A DNA stretch of 64,000 nucleotides from Betaproteobacteria bacterium (GCA_016868255.1 VGHN01000006.1:1-64000); one strand, 5' to 3'. Numbered from the stretch's first letter, positions 39,516-49,922 are shown. The notes: a model not told the origin generated them from the letters alone. A program made the numbers and translations.

Positions 39516-40103
39516 ATGATTCCAAGCCCCCCCGTCACCCCCATGTCCGCTCCGCCCAGGGGGCATCTCCTTCGCAAGATGGGCTTGATTCTTCTGCTCG
39601 GGAGCATCGCTGCCTGGGGACCTTTATGGGCCGCCCCTGCGTCCGATAGAGAGGCCCCGACAAAGGTGGATTCCGACCAACTCAAGCACGATGACAAGAA
39701 GGGGTTCACTGTTTTCACCGGCAGCGTGGTCCTCACCAAAGGCAGTCTCGTCATGCGGGGGGACCGGCTCGAGTTGCAACAGATGCCGGATGGGTCAAGC
39801 CGAAGTGTCTTAACAGGAAACCCTGCCCGTATTCGTCAGCGCAGGGCTGTGGAAAATGAATGGATGGTGGGTAATGCCAGTCGAATTGATTACGACAGCC
39901 AGACTGAGATCTCGGTCTTAACTGGCAATGCGGTTATGCGGCGTCTCGCCGGCGAGACCGAGAAAGACCGCATTGCTGGAGATCGGTTGGTCTACACGAG
40001 TGTCACGGAAGTATATGAAGTGCAAGCCACCGACGGCAGTGGCCGGGCCACGATGTCGGTCATGCCCAACACAGGCTCCGGTAGAGCGGGCCCAGGCAAA
40101 TAA
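39516..40103 (+). CDS. lptA: LPS transport periplasmic bridge protein LptA
   Basis: A 195-residue protein with signal peptide (about 22-40, ending AAPAS) and an OstA domain (about 50-175; FTVFTGSVVLTKGSLVMRGDRLEL). LptA monomers stack to bridge the periplasm for LPS. Followed immediately by lptB. Confidence 0.92.
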   Translation: MIPSPPVTPMSAPPRGHLLRKMGLILLLGSIAAWGPLWAAPASDREAPTKVDSDQLKHDDKKGFTVFTGSVVLTKGSLVMRGDRLELQQMPDGSSRSVLTGNPARIRQRRAVENEWMVGNASRIDYDSQTEISVLTGNAVMRRLAGETEKDRIAGDRLVYTSVTEVYEVQATDGSGRATMSVMPNTGSGRAGPGK

Positions 40104-40847
40104 ATGGCCAGTGAACTCGCCGTTCGGTCGGTCCGCAAGATGTATCGAGGACGCATGGTGGTAAGAGACGTCTCACTGAGCGTGAAGAGTGGCGAGGTCG
40201 CCGGGCTTCTTGGTCCGAACGGGGCGGGCAAGACCACCTGCTTCTACATGATCGTTGGCCTTGTTCCACCCGACGCCGGAGAGATTCTTCTCAATCAAGC
40301 GGAAATCACTCGGCGGCCGATCCACGAGCGGGCCCGGTTGGGCCTGTCTTATCTGCCGCAGGAAGCCTCTGTTTTTCGGCGACTCACGGTGGCCGACAAC
40401 ATCCGTGCCGTGCTCGAGTTACAGAGAGACCCGCAGGGCAAAAAACTCTCGGCAACCGTCATCTATTCGGAGTTAGAGAACCTTCTCGAAGAGTTACAGA
40501 TTCAGGGTATTCGCGACAGCATGGGTCAGTCGCTCTCGGGCGGTGAACGTCGACGTGTCGAAATCGCCCGCGCATTGGCCACATCGCCGCGATTCATTCT
40601 TCTCGATGAGCCGTTTGCAGGGGTCGACCCCATTGCGGTGATTGAGATTCAACGCATCATTCGCTTTCTCAAAGAAAAGGGCATTGGTGTGCTGATTACG
40701 GACCACAACGTCCGAGAGACCCTGGGCATCTGCGACCACGCCACCATCATCAGCCAGGGGCAGGTTCTGGCCCATGGTCACCCCGAGGAGATTGTCGGGG
40801 ACCCGCGAGTGCGCGAGGTCTACCTGGGCGAACACTTCCGAATGTAG
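40104..40847 (+). CDS. lptB: LPS export ABC ATPase LptB
   Basis: A 247-residue ABC ATPase with Walker A GPNGAGKT (37-44), signature [15 protein letters not shown], Walker [13 protein letters not shown] and the switch His in [10 protein letters not shown]. It powers LPS extraction with LptFG. It abuts lptA with no gap, and rpoN starts 2 bases after its stop. Confidence 0.96.
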   Translation: MASELAVRSVRKMYRGRMVVRDVSLSVKSGEVAGLLGPNGAGKTTCFYMIVGLVPPDAGEILLNQAEITRRPIHERARLGLSYLPQEASVFRRLTVADNIRAVLELQRDPQGKKLSATVIYSELENLLEELQIQGIRDSMGQSLSGGERRRVEIARALATSPRFILLDEPFAGVDPIAVIEIQRIIRFLKEKGIGVLITDHNVRETLGICDHATIISQGQVLAHGHPEEIVGDPRVREVYLGEHFRM

Positions 40848-40849
40848 CC

Positions 40850-42328
40850 ATGAAGATTTCACTGACCACCAAAATTGGCCAACAGCTGAGCCTCACGCCT
40901 CAGTTGCAGCAGGCCATTCGTCTTCTGGCGCTCTCCAATCTGGAACTTCGGCAGGAGCTCGAGCGCTTCTCACTCGACAACCCATTGCTTGAGATCGATG
41001 AGCCCCGTTCCGATGTCGATGGCGATGGTGAGGTCGTTCGGGAATCCTCTGAGGCGAGCGAGGAGCCAACCAGCAGCGACTCGGCCGAGTCCGAGGCCGA
41101 CAGCGGGGATGGGCCCGATCACTACAACACAGAGACCGACAGCCTGGCGGACTGGAAGAGCAGCGGGGCCGGGGGCGATGACAATTACTTTGAGCCCGGG
41201 GAGGCGAGCCCCGAGAGCCTGGCCGACCATCTTCGGGAGCAGGCCGCAGGACTGCACCTGAGCAACCGAGACCGGGCCTGGCTCGAGATCTTGATTGAGG
41301 CGCTCGACGAGGACGGCTACCTACGGGACGATCCCCAGGAACTCGCCGATGGCTTTGCGGAAATGTTCGAGGCCCACTTCGATGGTCCGCTTGAGCCCGA
41401 AGAGTTGTCCGTGGGTCTGCGCCTGCTCAAGTCCCTTGACCCGATTGGTGTTGGTGCACAGTCATTGGAGGAGTGCCTGCGACTCCAACTCGAAGAGTTG
41501 CTCGCCCAGCACGACCCCGAGGACCCCGCCCGGGCGACGGTGGAGCTGGCCATTGAACTGGTGCAAGACCACCTGCCCGAGCTCGGAAGCCAGGCCATTG
41601 CCAGCCTTGCAAAATCATGCGGCCGGCCCAAGGACCTGGTTGCTGCGGCCTTGGCGCTTGTGCGTGGCCTCGAGCCCAAGCCCGCCACCGCCTACCAGAC
41701 ACAGGCCGCGGCTTACCTAATCCCCGATGTGATCGTGCAACGAGATCGAAAGGGGCGCTGGTCGGCGCGGCTCTCGCGGGGTGCTTTGCCTCGGCTGAGT
41801 ATTAATTCAGATTACGCCCGACTGATACGCGACGGCGCGGGCGACACCGGTCTGCAGCAGAAGCTTCAGGAGGCGCGGTGGATGCTCAAGAACATTCAAC
41901 AGCGTTCCGACACCATTCTTCGGGTCTCGCAGGCCATTGTCTCGGCCCAGCAGCGCTTCTTTGAAGAGGGTGCAAAGGCCATGAAGCCCATGGTTCTGCG
42001 TGACATCGCCGATGCCTGCGAACTCCATGAGTCGACGGTCTCGCGGGTGACCACCCAGAAATTCATGCTCACACCGCTGGGCTGCTTTGAGTTGAAGTAT
42101 TTCTTCAGCAGCCATGTCGGCACAGACGATGGGGGAGCCGCTTCGGCCACCGCCCTGCGTGCACAGATTCAGGAATGGATTGCGGCCGAACCCTCGGACA
42201 AGCCACTCTCCGACCAATCGATTGCCGATCGATTCGCGGAACAGGGCGTGGTGGTCGCCCGTCGAACGGTGGCAAAGTACCGAGAGGGGCTTCGAATTCC
42301 CAGTGCCAGCCTGCGCAAGCGGGGCTAA
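40850..42328 (+). CDS. rpoN: RNA polymerase sigma-54 factor
   Basis: A 492-residue sigma-54. Region I is Gln/Leu-rich (LTPQLQQAIRLLALSNLEL); a long acidic region II follows (45-135); the core-binding domain, the HTH, and the RpoN box ARRTVAKYRE near the C-terminus are all present. It recognises -24/-12 promoters with enhancer-binding proteins. The lptB-rpoN-hpf-ptsN order is widely conserved. Confidence 0.96.
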   Translation: MKISLTTKIGQQLSLTPQLQQAIRLLALSNLELRQELERFSLDNPLLEIDEPRSDVDGDGEVVRESSEASEEPTSSDSAESEADSGDGPDHYNTETDSLADWKSSGAGGDDNYFEPGEASPESLADHLREQAAGLHLSNRDRAWLEILIEALDEDGYLRDDPQELADGFAEMFEAHFDGPLEPEELSVGLRLLKSLDPIGVGAQSLEECLRLQLEELLAQHDPEDPARATVELAIELVQDHLPELGSQAIASLAKSCGRPKDLVAAALALVRGLEPKPATAYQTQAAAYLIPDVIVQRDRKGRWSARLSRGALPRLSINSDYARLIRDGAGDTGLQQKLQEARWMLKNIQQRSDTILRVSQAIVSAQQRFFEEGAKAMKPMVLRDIADACELHESTVSRVTTQKFMLTPLGCFELKYFFSSHVGTDDGGAASATALRAQIQEWIAAEPSDKPLSDQSIADRFAEQGVVVARRTVAKYREGLRIPSASLRKRG

Positions 42329-42375
42329 AGAGGAAGATTCAAAAAGGTTCAAACAACAACCCAGAGGAGAGCGCC

Positions 42376-42693
42376 ATGCAGGTCACCATCACAGGACACC
42401 ATCTGCCCATCACCGAGGCCATCGAGACCTACGTCGAGCAGAAGCTCTCCAAGGCCTGGCGGCATTTTGGCCAGGGGATTGAGGCCCACGTGACCCTCTC
42501 GGTTGAAAAGCTTGAACAGAAGGCCGAGGTAACTGTTCACTTTCAAGGAAAAGACCTTCACGCTGAGGCTGCCCATACAGACCTCTATGCCGCCATCGAC
42601 CTTTTGGCCGACAAAATCGACCGCCAGGTGGTGCGCTACAAGGAACTCCATCAGACCAGCGTCCACAGCGGGCGGGGGGCCATTGCGGGCTAA
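42376..42693 (+). CDS. hpf: Ribosome hibernation promoting factor, short form
   Basis: A 105-residue HPF/YfiA-type protein (MQVTITGHHLPITEAI) that binds the small subunit in stationary phase. The start at 42376 follows an agaggaga ribosome binding site; the same frame extends upstream through the end of rpoN but lacks homology there. Only the short N-terminal domain exists, so 100S dimers would need RMF or another factor. Confidence 0.93.
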   Translation: MQVTITGHHLPITEAIETYVEQKLSKAWRHFGQGIEAHVTLSVEKLEQKAEVTVHFQGKDLHAEAAHTDLYAAIDLLADKIDRQVVRYKELHQTSVHSGRGAIAG

Positions 42694-42726
42694 TGATGCG
42701 GTGCAACACAAAATGGCCCAAACGCC

Positions 42727-42732
42727 TATAAT
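42727..42732 (+). promoter_or_regulatory. -10 box (TATAAT) upstream of ptsN
   Basis: A perfect TATAAT in the 72-base hpf-ptsN gap. A small hairpin (gcctt/aaggc, 42736-42748) lies just downstream, at the expected start of transcription. The best -35 is only a weak match (gcaaca at 42703-42708). Confidence 0.5.
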
Positions 42733-42765
42733 TTGGCCTTCTGAAGGCTTTATGAAGGCAGCCCT

Positions 42766-43227
42766 ATGAATCAGATTTGCAAACTCCTTGCCGTTGAGAA
42801 CATTGTTCTTGGGGCGGAGGCCTCGAGCAAGAAACGTGTCTTCGAACAGGCGGGCCTCTTGTTCGAAGAGCACCAAGGAATTGCCCGCAGCAAGGTATTT
42901 GATTCCCTCTTTGCCCGAGAGCGTCTTGGCTCCACCGGTTTGGGCGATGGAATCGCCATCCCCCACGGCCGCATCAAGGGACTCGAAGACGCCGTTGCAG
43001 CCATCTACCGCCTGAGCGAGCCCATTGCCTTCGATGCGCCCGATGGCCAGCCCGTCTCTCTACTGATTTTTCTGCTCGTCCCCGAACAGGCCACCCAGCA
43101 GCATCTAGAGCTCCTCTCGGAAGTGGCACAGATGCTCTCAGACAATACGGTGCGAACGGCGCTTTTCGAGAGCCAGGAGCCGGCGGCATTGCATAAAGTC
43201 CTCTGCGGCTGGCAGCCAACAAGCTAG
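42766..43227 (+). CDS. ptsN: Nitrogen PTS EIIA protein
   Basis: A 153-residue EIIA-Ntr with the phosphorylatable H67 in GIAIPHGRI. It is a regulatory phosphoprotein (potassium transport, envelope and nitrogen control in other bacteria) fed by EI-Ntr and NPr, which are not in this window. Its own promoter is likely at 42727-42732. hprK follows after 8 bases. Confidence 0.94.
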   Translation: MNQICKLLAVENIVLGAEASSKKRVFEQAGLLFEEHQGIARSKVFDSLFARERLGSTGLGDGIAIPHGRIKGLEDAVAAIYRLSEPIAFDAPDGQPVSLLIFLLVPEQATQQHLELLSEVAQMLSDNTVRTALFESQEPAALHKVLCGWQPTS

Positions 43228-43235
43228 ACTGCAGC

Positions 43236-44177
43236 ATGCTCAATGTCCAACAGTTCTTCGATGCCTATCGGGAGCTGTTGCGTCTCACCTGGATCACCGG
43301 TCAGTCAGGCGGCGGCCGTCATATCTCCGGCCCCTCCTTCGAGAGCGCCGACCTCATCGGCCACCTCAACCTCATTCACCCCAACAGAATTCAGGTGCTC
43401 GGTGCGGCCGAGGTCGACTACTACAACCGACTCGACCCCCAACGCCGCTCCTACCTCACTGCAGAGCTTCTCTCGGGCGAGCCACCTGCCCTCATCATTG
43501 CCGATGGACTGGTCCCCCCCTCTCAGCTCTTCGATGCCTGTGACCGCGACGGCCATCCCTTGCTTCGAAGTGGCCTTCAGTCGGCCCGCCTGATTGACCT
43601 CACCCGCATCCAGCTAAGCAAATCTCTGGCTCCCACCACCTCCACCCATGGTGTCTTTATGGATGTCTTGGGGATCGGTGTGCTGATCAGCGGCGAGTCG
43701 GGCCTGGGCAAGAGTGAATTGGCCCTTGAACTCATCACCCGGGGCCATGGCTTGGTGGCCGACGACGTGGTGGATTTCGCCCGCATTGCACCCGATACCG
43801 TCGAGGGCAAGTGCCCGGAGTTGCTTCGCAACCTTCTGGAGGTCCGCGGCCTTGGCCTGCTCGATATCAAGGCCATTTTTGGTGAGACCGCCGTGCGACG
43901 CAAACTTCGGCTTCGCCTCATCGTGCAACTCGTGCGACGCTCGGCCATCGATGAGTACGAGCGCCTCCCGCTCGAAGCCCTTCAGGAAGAGGTGCTTGGC
44001 CTGCCCATCCGCAAGGTGGTTATTCCAGTTGCTGCAGGCCGAAACCTCGCGGTCCTGGTCGAAGCGGCGGTTCGCGACACCGTGCTGCAAATGCGCGGGC
44101 TCGACACCGTCAAAGCGTTTATGGATCGACAGCAGGCCGCCATGCGAGCTAGCGAAGAGAACAATAGTCAGACATGA
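43236..44177 (+). CDS. hprK: HPr kinase/phosphorylase
   Basis: A 313-residue enzyme with Walker A GESGLGKS (153-160), the [11 protein letters not shown] segment and the [11 protein letters not shown] signature. It phosphorylates and dephosphorylates HPr at serine. In proteobacteria without sugar PTS it acts with EIIA-type regulators. The stop overlaps the rapZ start (ATGA). Confidence 0.94.
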   Translation: MLNVQQFFDAYRELLRLTWITGQSGGGRHISGPSFESADLIGHLNLIHPNRIQVLGAAEVDYYNRLDPQRRSYLTAELLSGEPPALIIADGLVPPSQLFDACDRDGHPLLRSGLQSARLIDLTRIQLSKSLAPTTSTHGVFMDVLGIGVLISGESGLGKSELALELITRGHGLVADDVVDFARIAPDTVEGKCPELLRNLLEVRGLGLLDIKAIFGETAVRRKLRLRLIVQLVRRSAIDEYERLPLEALQEEVLGLPIRKVVIPVAAGRNLAVLVEAAVRDTVLQMRGLDTVKAFMDRQQAAMRASEENNSQT

Positions 44178-45070
44178 CAGGCGCGCCCTCTCGACTGGTG
44201 CTGCTTACAGGGCTCTCGGGCTCGGGCAAGTCAGTGGTACTCAATGCACTTGAGGACGCCGATTACTTCTGCGTTGACAACCTTCCACCGGCGCTGCTCC
44301 AACAATTGGTGGAGTCGCTGCTCGAGAAGGGCGAGACCCGGATGGCCGCCGCCATCGACGCGAGAACGGGGGTTGATCTCGAGGGCTTAACGGCCACACT
44401 CGAGCACCTTCGAAACAAGGGAATCCACACCACTGTTTTATTTCTCACTGCCCGCCCCGAGATTCTTCTTCAACGCTATTCGGAGACCCGGCGTCGCCAC
44501 CCCCTGAGTCACGACGATGCGGGACGGGCCGACGAGGAAGGGGGCGGTCGATCGCTGCGCGAGTGCATTGAGTTGGAGCAGGATTTAATGGCCGGCTATG
44601 CAGACCTTGGCATGCCCCTCGACACGAGTGACCTCAAGTCCTCGGCCCTGCGCAGCTGGGTGCGCGAACTCCTCACTCTCAAGGCCGCGCCGCTGACCCT
44701 CTCTTTCCAATCCTTTGCCTACAAAGAGGGTATTCCCCTTGATGCAGACTTGGTCTTCGATGCGCGCTGCCTGCCCAACCCCTTCTATGAGCCCAAGCTT
44801 CGAGAACTCACAGGCAAAGACAAAAAGGTGGTCGACTTTCTCAAGTCGCATGCATCAGTCGATCAGATGGTCGATGAGATCGAGGGTTACCTGCAGCGAT
44901 GGCTTCCTCACTACCAGAAGGAGCAGCGCAGCTACCTGACTGTGGCGGTTGGCTGCACGGGGGGTCAGCATCGATCGGTCTACTGCTGTGAGGCCCTGGC
45001 GAATCGATTTCGCGCGAACTGGCCGGTGCTCGTGCGCCACCGCTCATTGATGGGCCGCGGCCTCGACTGA
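44174..45070 (+). CDS. rapZ: RNase adapter protein RapZ
   Basis: A 298-residue P-loop protein with Walker A GLSGSGKS (13-20), Walker B-like DNLPP, and the C-terminal RNA-binding domain with [12 protein letters not shown]. In E. coli it guides RNase E to GlmZ and controls glucosamine-6-P synthase; in other lineages its target is unknown. Terminal gene of the run; convergent with mutY across 40 bases. Confidence 0.94.
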   Translation: MTGAPSRLVLLTGLSGSGKSVVLNALEDADYFCVDNLPPALLQQLVESLLEKGETRMAAAIDARTGVDLEGLTATLEHLRNKGIHTTVLFLTARPEILLQRYSETRRRHPLSHDDAGRADEEGGGRSLRECIELEQDLMAGYADLGMPLDTSDLKSSALRSWVRELLTLKAAPLTLSFQSFAYKEGIPLDADLVFDARCLPNPFYEPKLRELTGKDKKVVDFLKSHASVDQMVDEIEGYLQRWLPHYQKEQRSYLTVAVGCTGGQHRSVYCCEALANRFRANWPVLVRHRSLMGRGLD

Positions 45071-45110
45071 TCGGATCCGGACCTTCGCAGCCGCGCTTGC
45101 GTTGAGGGCC

Positions 45111-46148
45111 TCAACGGAAGATTGAGCCCATGAGTTTTTTCACAGGCGAGGGCAGCGCTAGGCCAGGCAGTTCAGCCTGAGAGAACCAGTGTCCGTTGGG
45201 AGGGTGGCCGTATCGCTTGCGAATATCCGATGCCTTGGCCTCTCGCCACTCGATGATCCACCGCCGGTGCGTGAAGTCGTGAACCAGTTGTCCACCGCCG
45301 GTCGATTCCCGCGGCCATTCCAGCGCCATTGGCCATTCGGGTGGTGTCCAGAGCCCCGCCCAGATTCCACTGCCAGGCCGCTGCACCAGACACCAGAGTG
45401 GTCCATCTGAAATGAGAAGCCAACGCCGGTATTCCTCTGGCCGGGTCTTTTGAAGACGGGGCACCGGGTAGCGATCCACCGTGTCCGTTCGATATGCCAC
45501 ACAGATCTTGGTGAGCGGACAGCGATTGCAGAGGGGTTGTCGAGGCAGGCAAATCGTGGCGCCCAGGTCCATGATCGATTGCGTGTAGAGCGGCATGGCC
45601 CCCTCGGACCCCGGGGGCGGCAGTCGCTCAATGGCCTTGGGCCAGAGCGCGCGCTCGAGCGCAGCGCTTGCCCAAGGCTCGGGGGCGGCCGTGCAGCGCG
45701 CAAGCAGTCGCTTCACATTGCCATCGAGTATGGCCTCGCGCTGGCCATAGACCACCGACACAATGGCAGCGGCTGTGGAGCGGCCCACCCCAGGCAGTGC
45801 AGTCCAGTCGGCCAGCGTTTGGGGAAAGACAGCCTCCCCGCTCTTGCAAATAAGCCGCGCCGAGGCCCAGAGATTTCTTGCCCTCCGGTAGTAGCCCAGG
45901 CCACTCCACTGTGCGAGCACATCATCGAGTGGTGCGCCCGCCAGGTCCTCGACTCTTGGAAATCTCTGAATGAATCGATCGAAATAGGCCTGCACAGTGG
46001 TGAGTTGCGTCTGCTGCAGCATGATTTCCGAGAGCCAGACAAAGTAGGGGTTGGCCATCGCTCCCGCCAATGGGTGCCACGCCATGCCCCGACGGCCATG
46101 GACAGCGCCCCATGCAAGCACAGCCTCTGAGAACCGCTTGGAGTTCAT
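45111..46148 (-). CDS. mutY: Adenine DNA glycosylase MutY
   Basis: A 345-residue enzyme removing A opposite 8-oxoG. The HhH-GPD domain has LPGVGRSTAAAI and the catalytic Asp in ILDGNVKR; the [4Fe-4S] loop follows C-X6-C-X2-C-X5-C (CLPRQPLCNRCPLTKIC); a NUDIX-like domain (about 225-345) recognises 8-oxoG. ATG 46148 overlaps the mutM stop (ATGA), coupling both genes of the GO repair system. Confidence 0.94.
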   Translation of the reverse strand: MNSKRFSEAVLAWGAVHGRRGMAWHPLAGAMANPYFVWLSEIMLQQTQLTTVQAYFDRFIQRFPRVEDLAGAPLDDVLAQWSGLGYYRRARNLWASARLICKSGEAVFPQTLADWTALPGVGRSTAAAIVSVVYGQREAILDGNVKRLLARCTAAPEPWASAALERALWPKAIERLPPPGSEGAMPLYTQSIMDLGATICLPRQPLCNRCPLTKICVAYRTDTVDRYPVPRLQKTRPEEYRRWLLISDGPLWCLVQRPGSGIWAGLWTPPEWPMALEWPRESTGGGQLVHDFTHRRWIIEWREAKASDIRKRYGHPPNGHWFSQAELPGLALPSPVKKLMGSIFR

Positions 46149-47047
46149 CGTCGCTGGCAACCCGCGCAGAAAAATGTCGAGCGCTGGGCCTGAATAATTC
46201 GTCGAAGTGGTCTGCCGCAGGCCGGGCAGGGCTGGCCCTCGCGCCCATAGACAAGGTGCCCAGACTGATAGCCCCCGATGGAACCATCGGCATGGCGATA
46301 GTCGCGAAGGGTGCTTCCCCCTGCCTCGATGGCCTCTTTCAGCACCTCGACTAGGGTCTCTGCAAGGTGCAGCGCGCGGGGCCGACTGAGTCGGCCCGCC
46401 GCCAGCGCAGGGTGAATGCCCGATCGAAATAGAGCCTCACTCGCGTAGATATTGCCCACGCCCACCACGGCCCGGCCATTCATGAGCCAGGGCTTGATGG
46501 CCTGCCGAACGCCTCGAGAGGCGGCGTGGAGGGAGGCCCCGGAGAAGCCTGCAGAGAGTGGCTCGGGGCCAAGGCCTTGAAGGCCCAAAGTCGCATCGCT
46601 CGGCACCCCGTTACTGTTCGTTCCAACCAAGCCCTCTGCATGTGGCACAAGGCAGAGGTCTCCGAATCGCCTTGGGTCCACGTAAGCGAGCAGGCCATCG
46701 GTGAGGCGCATCTGCCAGTGGCGGTGCAAGGCCCCCTCCTTCTGGACCGCCGCATGGGTGAAGGCATGGGCCACAGCGTCCGCCTCGCTCCGGTCGGCAG
46801 ACCAACTCAGGTTTCCCGTCATGCCCAGGTGAACCAGGAGCCAGTGCCGATCCAGACCAATGACAATGGTCTTGGCCCTTCGAGTCACGGTGCGAACGCG
46901 CTGACCAATCAAGGGCTCGAGAGCCTTGGCATTGCCATTGAAGCGACGCAGGGGCAGGCCGCTGCATCGGAGCGTCTCGATTCGCTGGCCCACGAGGTGG
47001 GGCGCCAACTCCTGGACAAGAACCTCCACTTCGGGCAACTCTGGCAT
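46145..47047 (-). CDS. mutM: Formamidopyrimidine-DNA glycosylase MutM
   Basis: A 300-residue bifunctional glycosylase/AP lyase removing 8-oxoG. ATG 47047 yields MPELPEVE, where P2 and E3 are catalytic after Met removal, so this start is required; the frame runs upstream inside the divergent TPR gene. The H2TH segment and the C-terminal zinc finger (CPACGRP...FFCAGCQ) are present. The length is somewhat above the usual 270, with extra residues in the middle. Confidence 0.94.
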   Translation of the reverse strand: MPELPEVEVLVQELAPHLVGQRIETLRCSGLPLRRFNGNAKALEPLIGQRVRTVTRRAKTIVIGLDRHWLLVHLGMTGNLSWSADRSEADAVAHAFTHAAVQKEGALHRHWQMRLTDGLLAYVDPRRFGDLCLVPHAEGLVGTNSNGVPSDATLGLQGLGPEPLSAGFSGASLHAASRGVRQAIKPWLMNGRAVVGVGNIYASEALFRSGIHPALAAGRLSRPRALHLAETLVEVLKEAIEAGGSTLRDYRHADGSIGGYQSGHLVYGREGQPCPACGRPLRRIIQAQRSTFFCAGCQRR

Positions 47048-47074
47048 TGGGCTTTCTAAGAGGGGAATCTGGAG

Positions 47075-47080
47075 TACTGT
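47075..47080 (+). promoter_or_regulatory. -10-like box of the TPR gene
   Basis: TACTGT ends 7 bases before the ATG at 47088, again the leaderless geometry seen at several other genes. No ribosome binding site precedes the start. Confidence 0.35.
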
Positions 47081-47087
47081 AGATGCC

Positions 47088-48140
47088 ATGATGCCTCGGC
47101 TTGTCATTCTTTTTTTCCTAGGCCTTCTTGGCTTGACGCCCGTGCAGGCGAGCACCGGAGAGCGCAAAGCGGCTGGTGCCAGCCCATCCACAAATCCCTC
47201 CACACGCACCGCAGCCCAACTCCAGGCCATGGCCCCACGCATGGTCTTTCAAATTCTTGTCAGTGAGTTGGCGGTCCAAGAAGGGCAGCTCGCTCTGGCT
47301 GCTGCCACCTATGGCGCCCTGGCCGAGGAGACGGGCCAGGCCAATGTCGCCGAGCGGGCAACCAAGCTTGCCTTGAGCGCCCGCTCTGGCCCGCAGGCCC
47401 TCAAGGCAGCAAAAATATGGCTTGCCGCGGCACCCAACGAAGAAGAGGCCCAAGACACTGTCGATGCCCTCGAGGTTCTCTTGGGCCAGCGAGAGGAGTT
47501 GGTGGCCTCGCTCATCAAGCGCCGCGAGCAGGCCCGCAAAGACAAGAAGTTGGAGGCCTTCTACGATCGGCTCTCTGGCCTTGCCTCTCGCAGTCCAGAC
47601 AAGCTCGCCGGGCTGCAACTCTTGGAGGCGGTGGCCCAGCCCGACCTGAGCGTCTCTTCGGTCCTCTACTCACGAGCCATGCTCAATGAGCAGGCCGGTC
47701 GTCCGCAAGAAATGGAGACACTTCTGCGGCAGCTCATCGCCAAGGACCCCAAACACGCCCACGCCTTAAACGCGCTTGGATACAGCCTGGCCGATCGCGG
47801 CGAGCGACTGCAGGAGGCCAACGATCTGATCAAGGCGGCGGTGGCGCTCTCTCCAAACGATGCGCATATTCTCGACAGCATGGGCTGGGTGCTGTTTCGT
47901 CAGGGGAAACTCACCCAGGCTAGAAAATGGCTCCAAAAGGCCCATGCCAAGCAGCCCGATGCGGAAATCTCAGCCCACCTGGGAGAGGTGCTCTGGATCA
48001 TGGGAGAGACCGACCAGGCCCTTGCGGCTTGGCGGCGCGGTCTGAGCAACGACCCGCACAACAAAGTCTTGTTCAAGACGCTCGAGCGCCTGGCCATTCC
48101 GCTCGATAGGCTTGCGCCCTCGATTCCCAGAGGGCAATGA
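47088..48140 (+). CDS. Exported tetratricopeptide repeat protein
   Basis: A 350-residue protein with a signal peptide (1-22, ending VQAS) and TPR repeats, clearest in the C-terminal half (about 215-340; LNALGYSLADRGERLQEANDLI, then DSMGWVLFRQGKLTQA). The same gene stands upstream of lolB-ispE throughout Burkholderiales. It is probably periplasmic or outer-membrane associated; function unknown. ATG 47091 is an equally possible start. Confidence 0.86.
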   Translation: MMPRLVILFFLGLLGLTPVQASTGERKAAGASPSTNPSTRTAAQLQAMAPRMVFQILVSELAVQEGQLALAAATYGALAEETGQANVAERATKLALSARSGPQALKAAKIWLAAAPNEEEAQDTVDALEVLLGQREELVASLIKRREQARKDKKLEAFYDRLSGLASRSPDKLAGLQLLEAVAQPDLSVSSVLYSRAMLNEQAGRPQEMETLLRQLIAKDPKHAHALNALGYSLADRGERLQEANDLIKAAVALSPNDAHILDSMGWVLFRQGKLTQARKWLQKAHAKQPDAEISAHLGEVLWIMGETDQALAAWRRGLSNDPHNKVLFKTLERLAIPLDRLAPSIPRGQ

Positions 48141-48184
48141 GGGCCGCCTGCCGCACCATGGGGGCCAACTGTCCCCCGGGCTTC

Positions 48185-48835
48185 ATGGTGTTTAAAAAAA
48201 AGCTTTTGATGTTTGCACTACTCGCATCGACTGGTGGCTGCGCACCTCTGCACCAGCAGGGCCCACGGCCAGAGGCGGGTGTGAGTGGCCCAATGATTGC
48301 GGGCAATACCGGCCTTCCCACTGGCTCCGAGGCCCAACCGTCGCCCCCCACAAAAATCCTTCTCAGCGGACGATTCGCAGTGACGCTCGAGGGCCTGGAC
48401 CGCGGCATGAGCGGCCGCTTTGAGTGGGTCTATGGGACTTTGGATCAGGCCGCAGACACTGTGTTTTTGCAAGACAGTTGGGGGCGGTCCCAGGCCATTC
48501 TTAGACGCAGTCCCAGACCAGTTCTCGAGAACATGGCTGGGCAGTCGGCATTCAGTAATCGCTTGGGCGAGTGGGTCCTTCACAACGCCCGCAATCAGCC
48601 CATGGGCCAGGCCGAGGTCAATGATTGGCTCGGACAGCACCTGGGCATTGACATCGCGGGGCTTGAGCCCCTTGGCCGAATGCTCTCCGAGGGGCTGGGC
48701 AGGCTTCAACAGGCGCAACTCGACTCACCCCCTGTGGTCCTGCATGCGCAGTTGCATAGCCAGCGGCAGCTGACGCTGAGAATTATTGCGGACCGCGATT
48801 CGGCTCCCCCCAACACGACACCCAGCCCCCAATGA
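48185..48835 (+). CDS. lolB: Outer-membrane lipoprotein receptor LolB
   Basis: A 216-residue lipoprotein with a short basic n-region (VFKKK), hydrophobic core and lipobox STGGC (Cys19), then the LolB domain (FAVTLEGLDRGMSGRFEWVYG). It receives lipoproteins from LolA at the outer membrane. I chose ATG 48185 for a normal signal peptide; ATG 48137, which overlaps the TPR stop as ATGA, would add 16 residues and cannot be excluded. The stop overlaps ispE. Confidence 0.87.
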   Translation: MVFKKKLLMFALLASTGGCAPLHQQGPRPEAGVSGPMIAGNTGLPTGSEAQPSPPTKILLSGRFAVTLEGLDRGMSGRFEWVYGTLDQAADTVFLQDSWGRSQAILRRSPRPVLENMAGQSAFSNRLGEWVLHNARNQPMGQAEVNDWLGQHLGIDIAGLEPLGRMLSEGLGRLQQAQLDSPPVVLHAQLHSQRQLTLRIIADRDSAPPNTTPSPQ

Positions 48836-49746
48836 CCCAGACCGCATCCATCGCGATTGAGGCGCCCGCCAAGATCAACCTCTTCCTCCACATCCTCGGC
48901 CAGCGCGAGGATGGCTACCACCGAATCCAGAGCCTCTTCTGCCTGATCGACTGGTGCGACAAGCTCCACATCGCGGCCAACCGCTCTGGACAGATCACGC
49001 GTGTGGGCGACTACGAGTGGCCCATCGAGGCCGACTTGACCGTGCGCGCAGCGCAAGTGCTTCGTGCGAAGGCCATTGCAATGGGTCGGCTCTCGAACGA
49101 GGCAGGCTGCGCAATCGCCATCGACAAGCAGATTCCTGTGGGCGCTGGGCTCGGGGGTGGCAGCTCGGATGCGGCCAGCACCCTCATGGCACTCAATGGC
49201 TTGTGGGGCCTTGACTTGGATGCGGCAAGCCTGGCTCAGATTGGCCTCTCGATCGGGGCCGACATTCCGTTTTTTATCCATGGCGAGTCGGCCTTGGTCG
49301 AGGGCATTGGGGAGCAGATGAAGAGTCTTGCGCACGCATCGCGTTGGTTCGTTCTTGCCGTTCCGAGCGTGCATGTGCCAACGGCCCAGGTCTATCGGGA
49401 TGAGCAGCTCGCGCGCGACACACCCGAGATTCGCAGCAGCCTGCTGCTCAAGGAATGCCAATCAGACACCTGGACCTGGGGACACAATGACCTACAGCCA
49501 GTGGCCTGCCGCCTGTATCCCGCCGTGGCCCGCTATGTCAGCCTGCTCAAGATGGCCGCGCAATTCTTTGGAATCCCGCCCGAGGCTGTGCGCATGAGTG
49601 GCAGTGGCGGCAGTGTCTTTTGTAGTTGCGCCAATCGAGCGATTGCAGAGCAACTTGCGGACGCCCTGGATCGGGCCGACCCCGGCGGCCTTCATCGGGT
49701 CTGCGAGTCCCCGACTCGGCATCCCGGCTCGGTCGAGGTACGATAG
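48832..49746 (+). CDS. ispE: CDP-ME kinase (isoprenoid MEP pathway)
   Basis: A 304-residue GHMP kinase phosphorylating 4-diphosphocytidyl-2-C-methylerythritol. N-terminal [14 protein letters not shown]-binding [14 protein letters not shown] (102-115) and C-terminal MSGSGGSVF are all present. ATGA overlap with lolB. A tRNA-Gln gene starts 19 bases downstream. Confidence 0.95.
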   Translation: MTQTASIAIEAPAKINLFLHILGQREDGYHRIQSLFCLIDWCDKLHIAANRSGQITRVGDYEWPIEADLTVRAAQVLRAKAIAMGRLSNEAGCAIAIDKQIPVGAGLGGGSSDAASTLMALNGLWGLDLDAASLAQIGLSIGADIPFFIHGESALVEGIGEQMKSLAHASRWFVLAVPSVHVPTAQVYRDEQLARDTPEIRSSLLLKECQSDTWTWGHNDLQPVACRLYPAVARYVSLLKMAAQFFGIPPEAVRMSGSGGSVFCSCANRAIAEQLADALDRADPGGLHRVCESPTRHPGSVEVR

Positions 49747-49765
49747 AGGTCTGTAGCAAGTCCGT

Positions 49766-49842
49766 TGGGGAGTCGCCAAGTTGGTCAAGGCACCGGATTT
49801 TGATTCCGGCATGCGAGGGTTCGAGTCCTTCCTCCCCAGCCA
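49766..49842 (+). tRNA. tRNA-Gln (TTG)
   Basis: A 77-base cloverleaf with acceptor TGGGGAG/CTCCCCA, anticodon stem CCGGA/TCCGG around a loop with TTG, T-arm GTTCGAGTC, and encoded CCA (49840-49842). Located between ispE and prs as in other Burkholderiales. Confidence 0.95.
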
Positions 49843-49922
49843 AACACTGCCCTTTCACCGGATTCGAATGCATGCTTATGGCGGACCGACTTCCAGCTGG
49901 CAATGGCTCTCCCGAGGGGATC

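Noticed and set aside
45105-45129. Imperfect inverted repeat (gggcctcaa / ttgagccc) between rapZ and mutY as a terminator
   Set aside because: It has a bulge, lies partly inside the mutY 3' end and lacks a U-tract on both strands.
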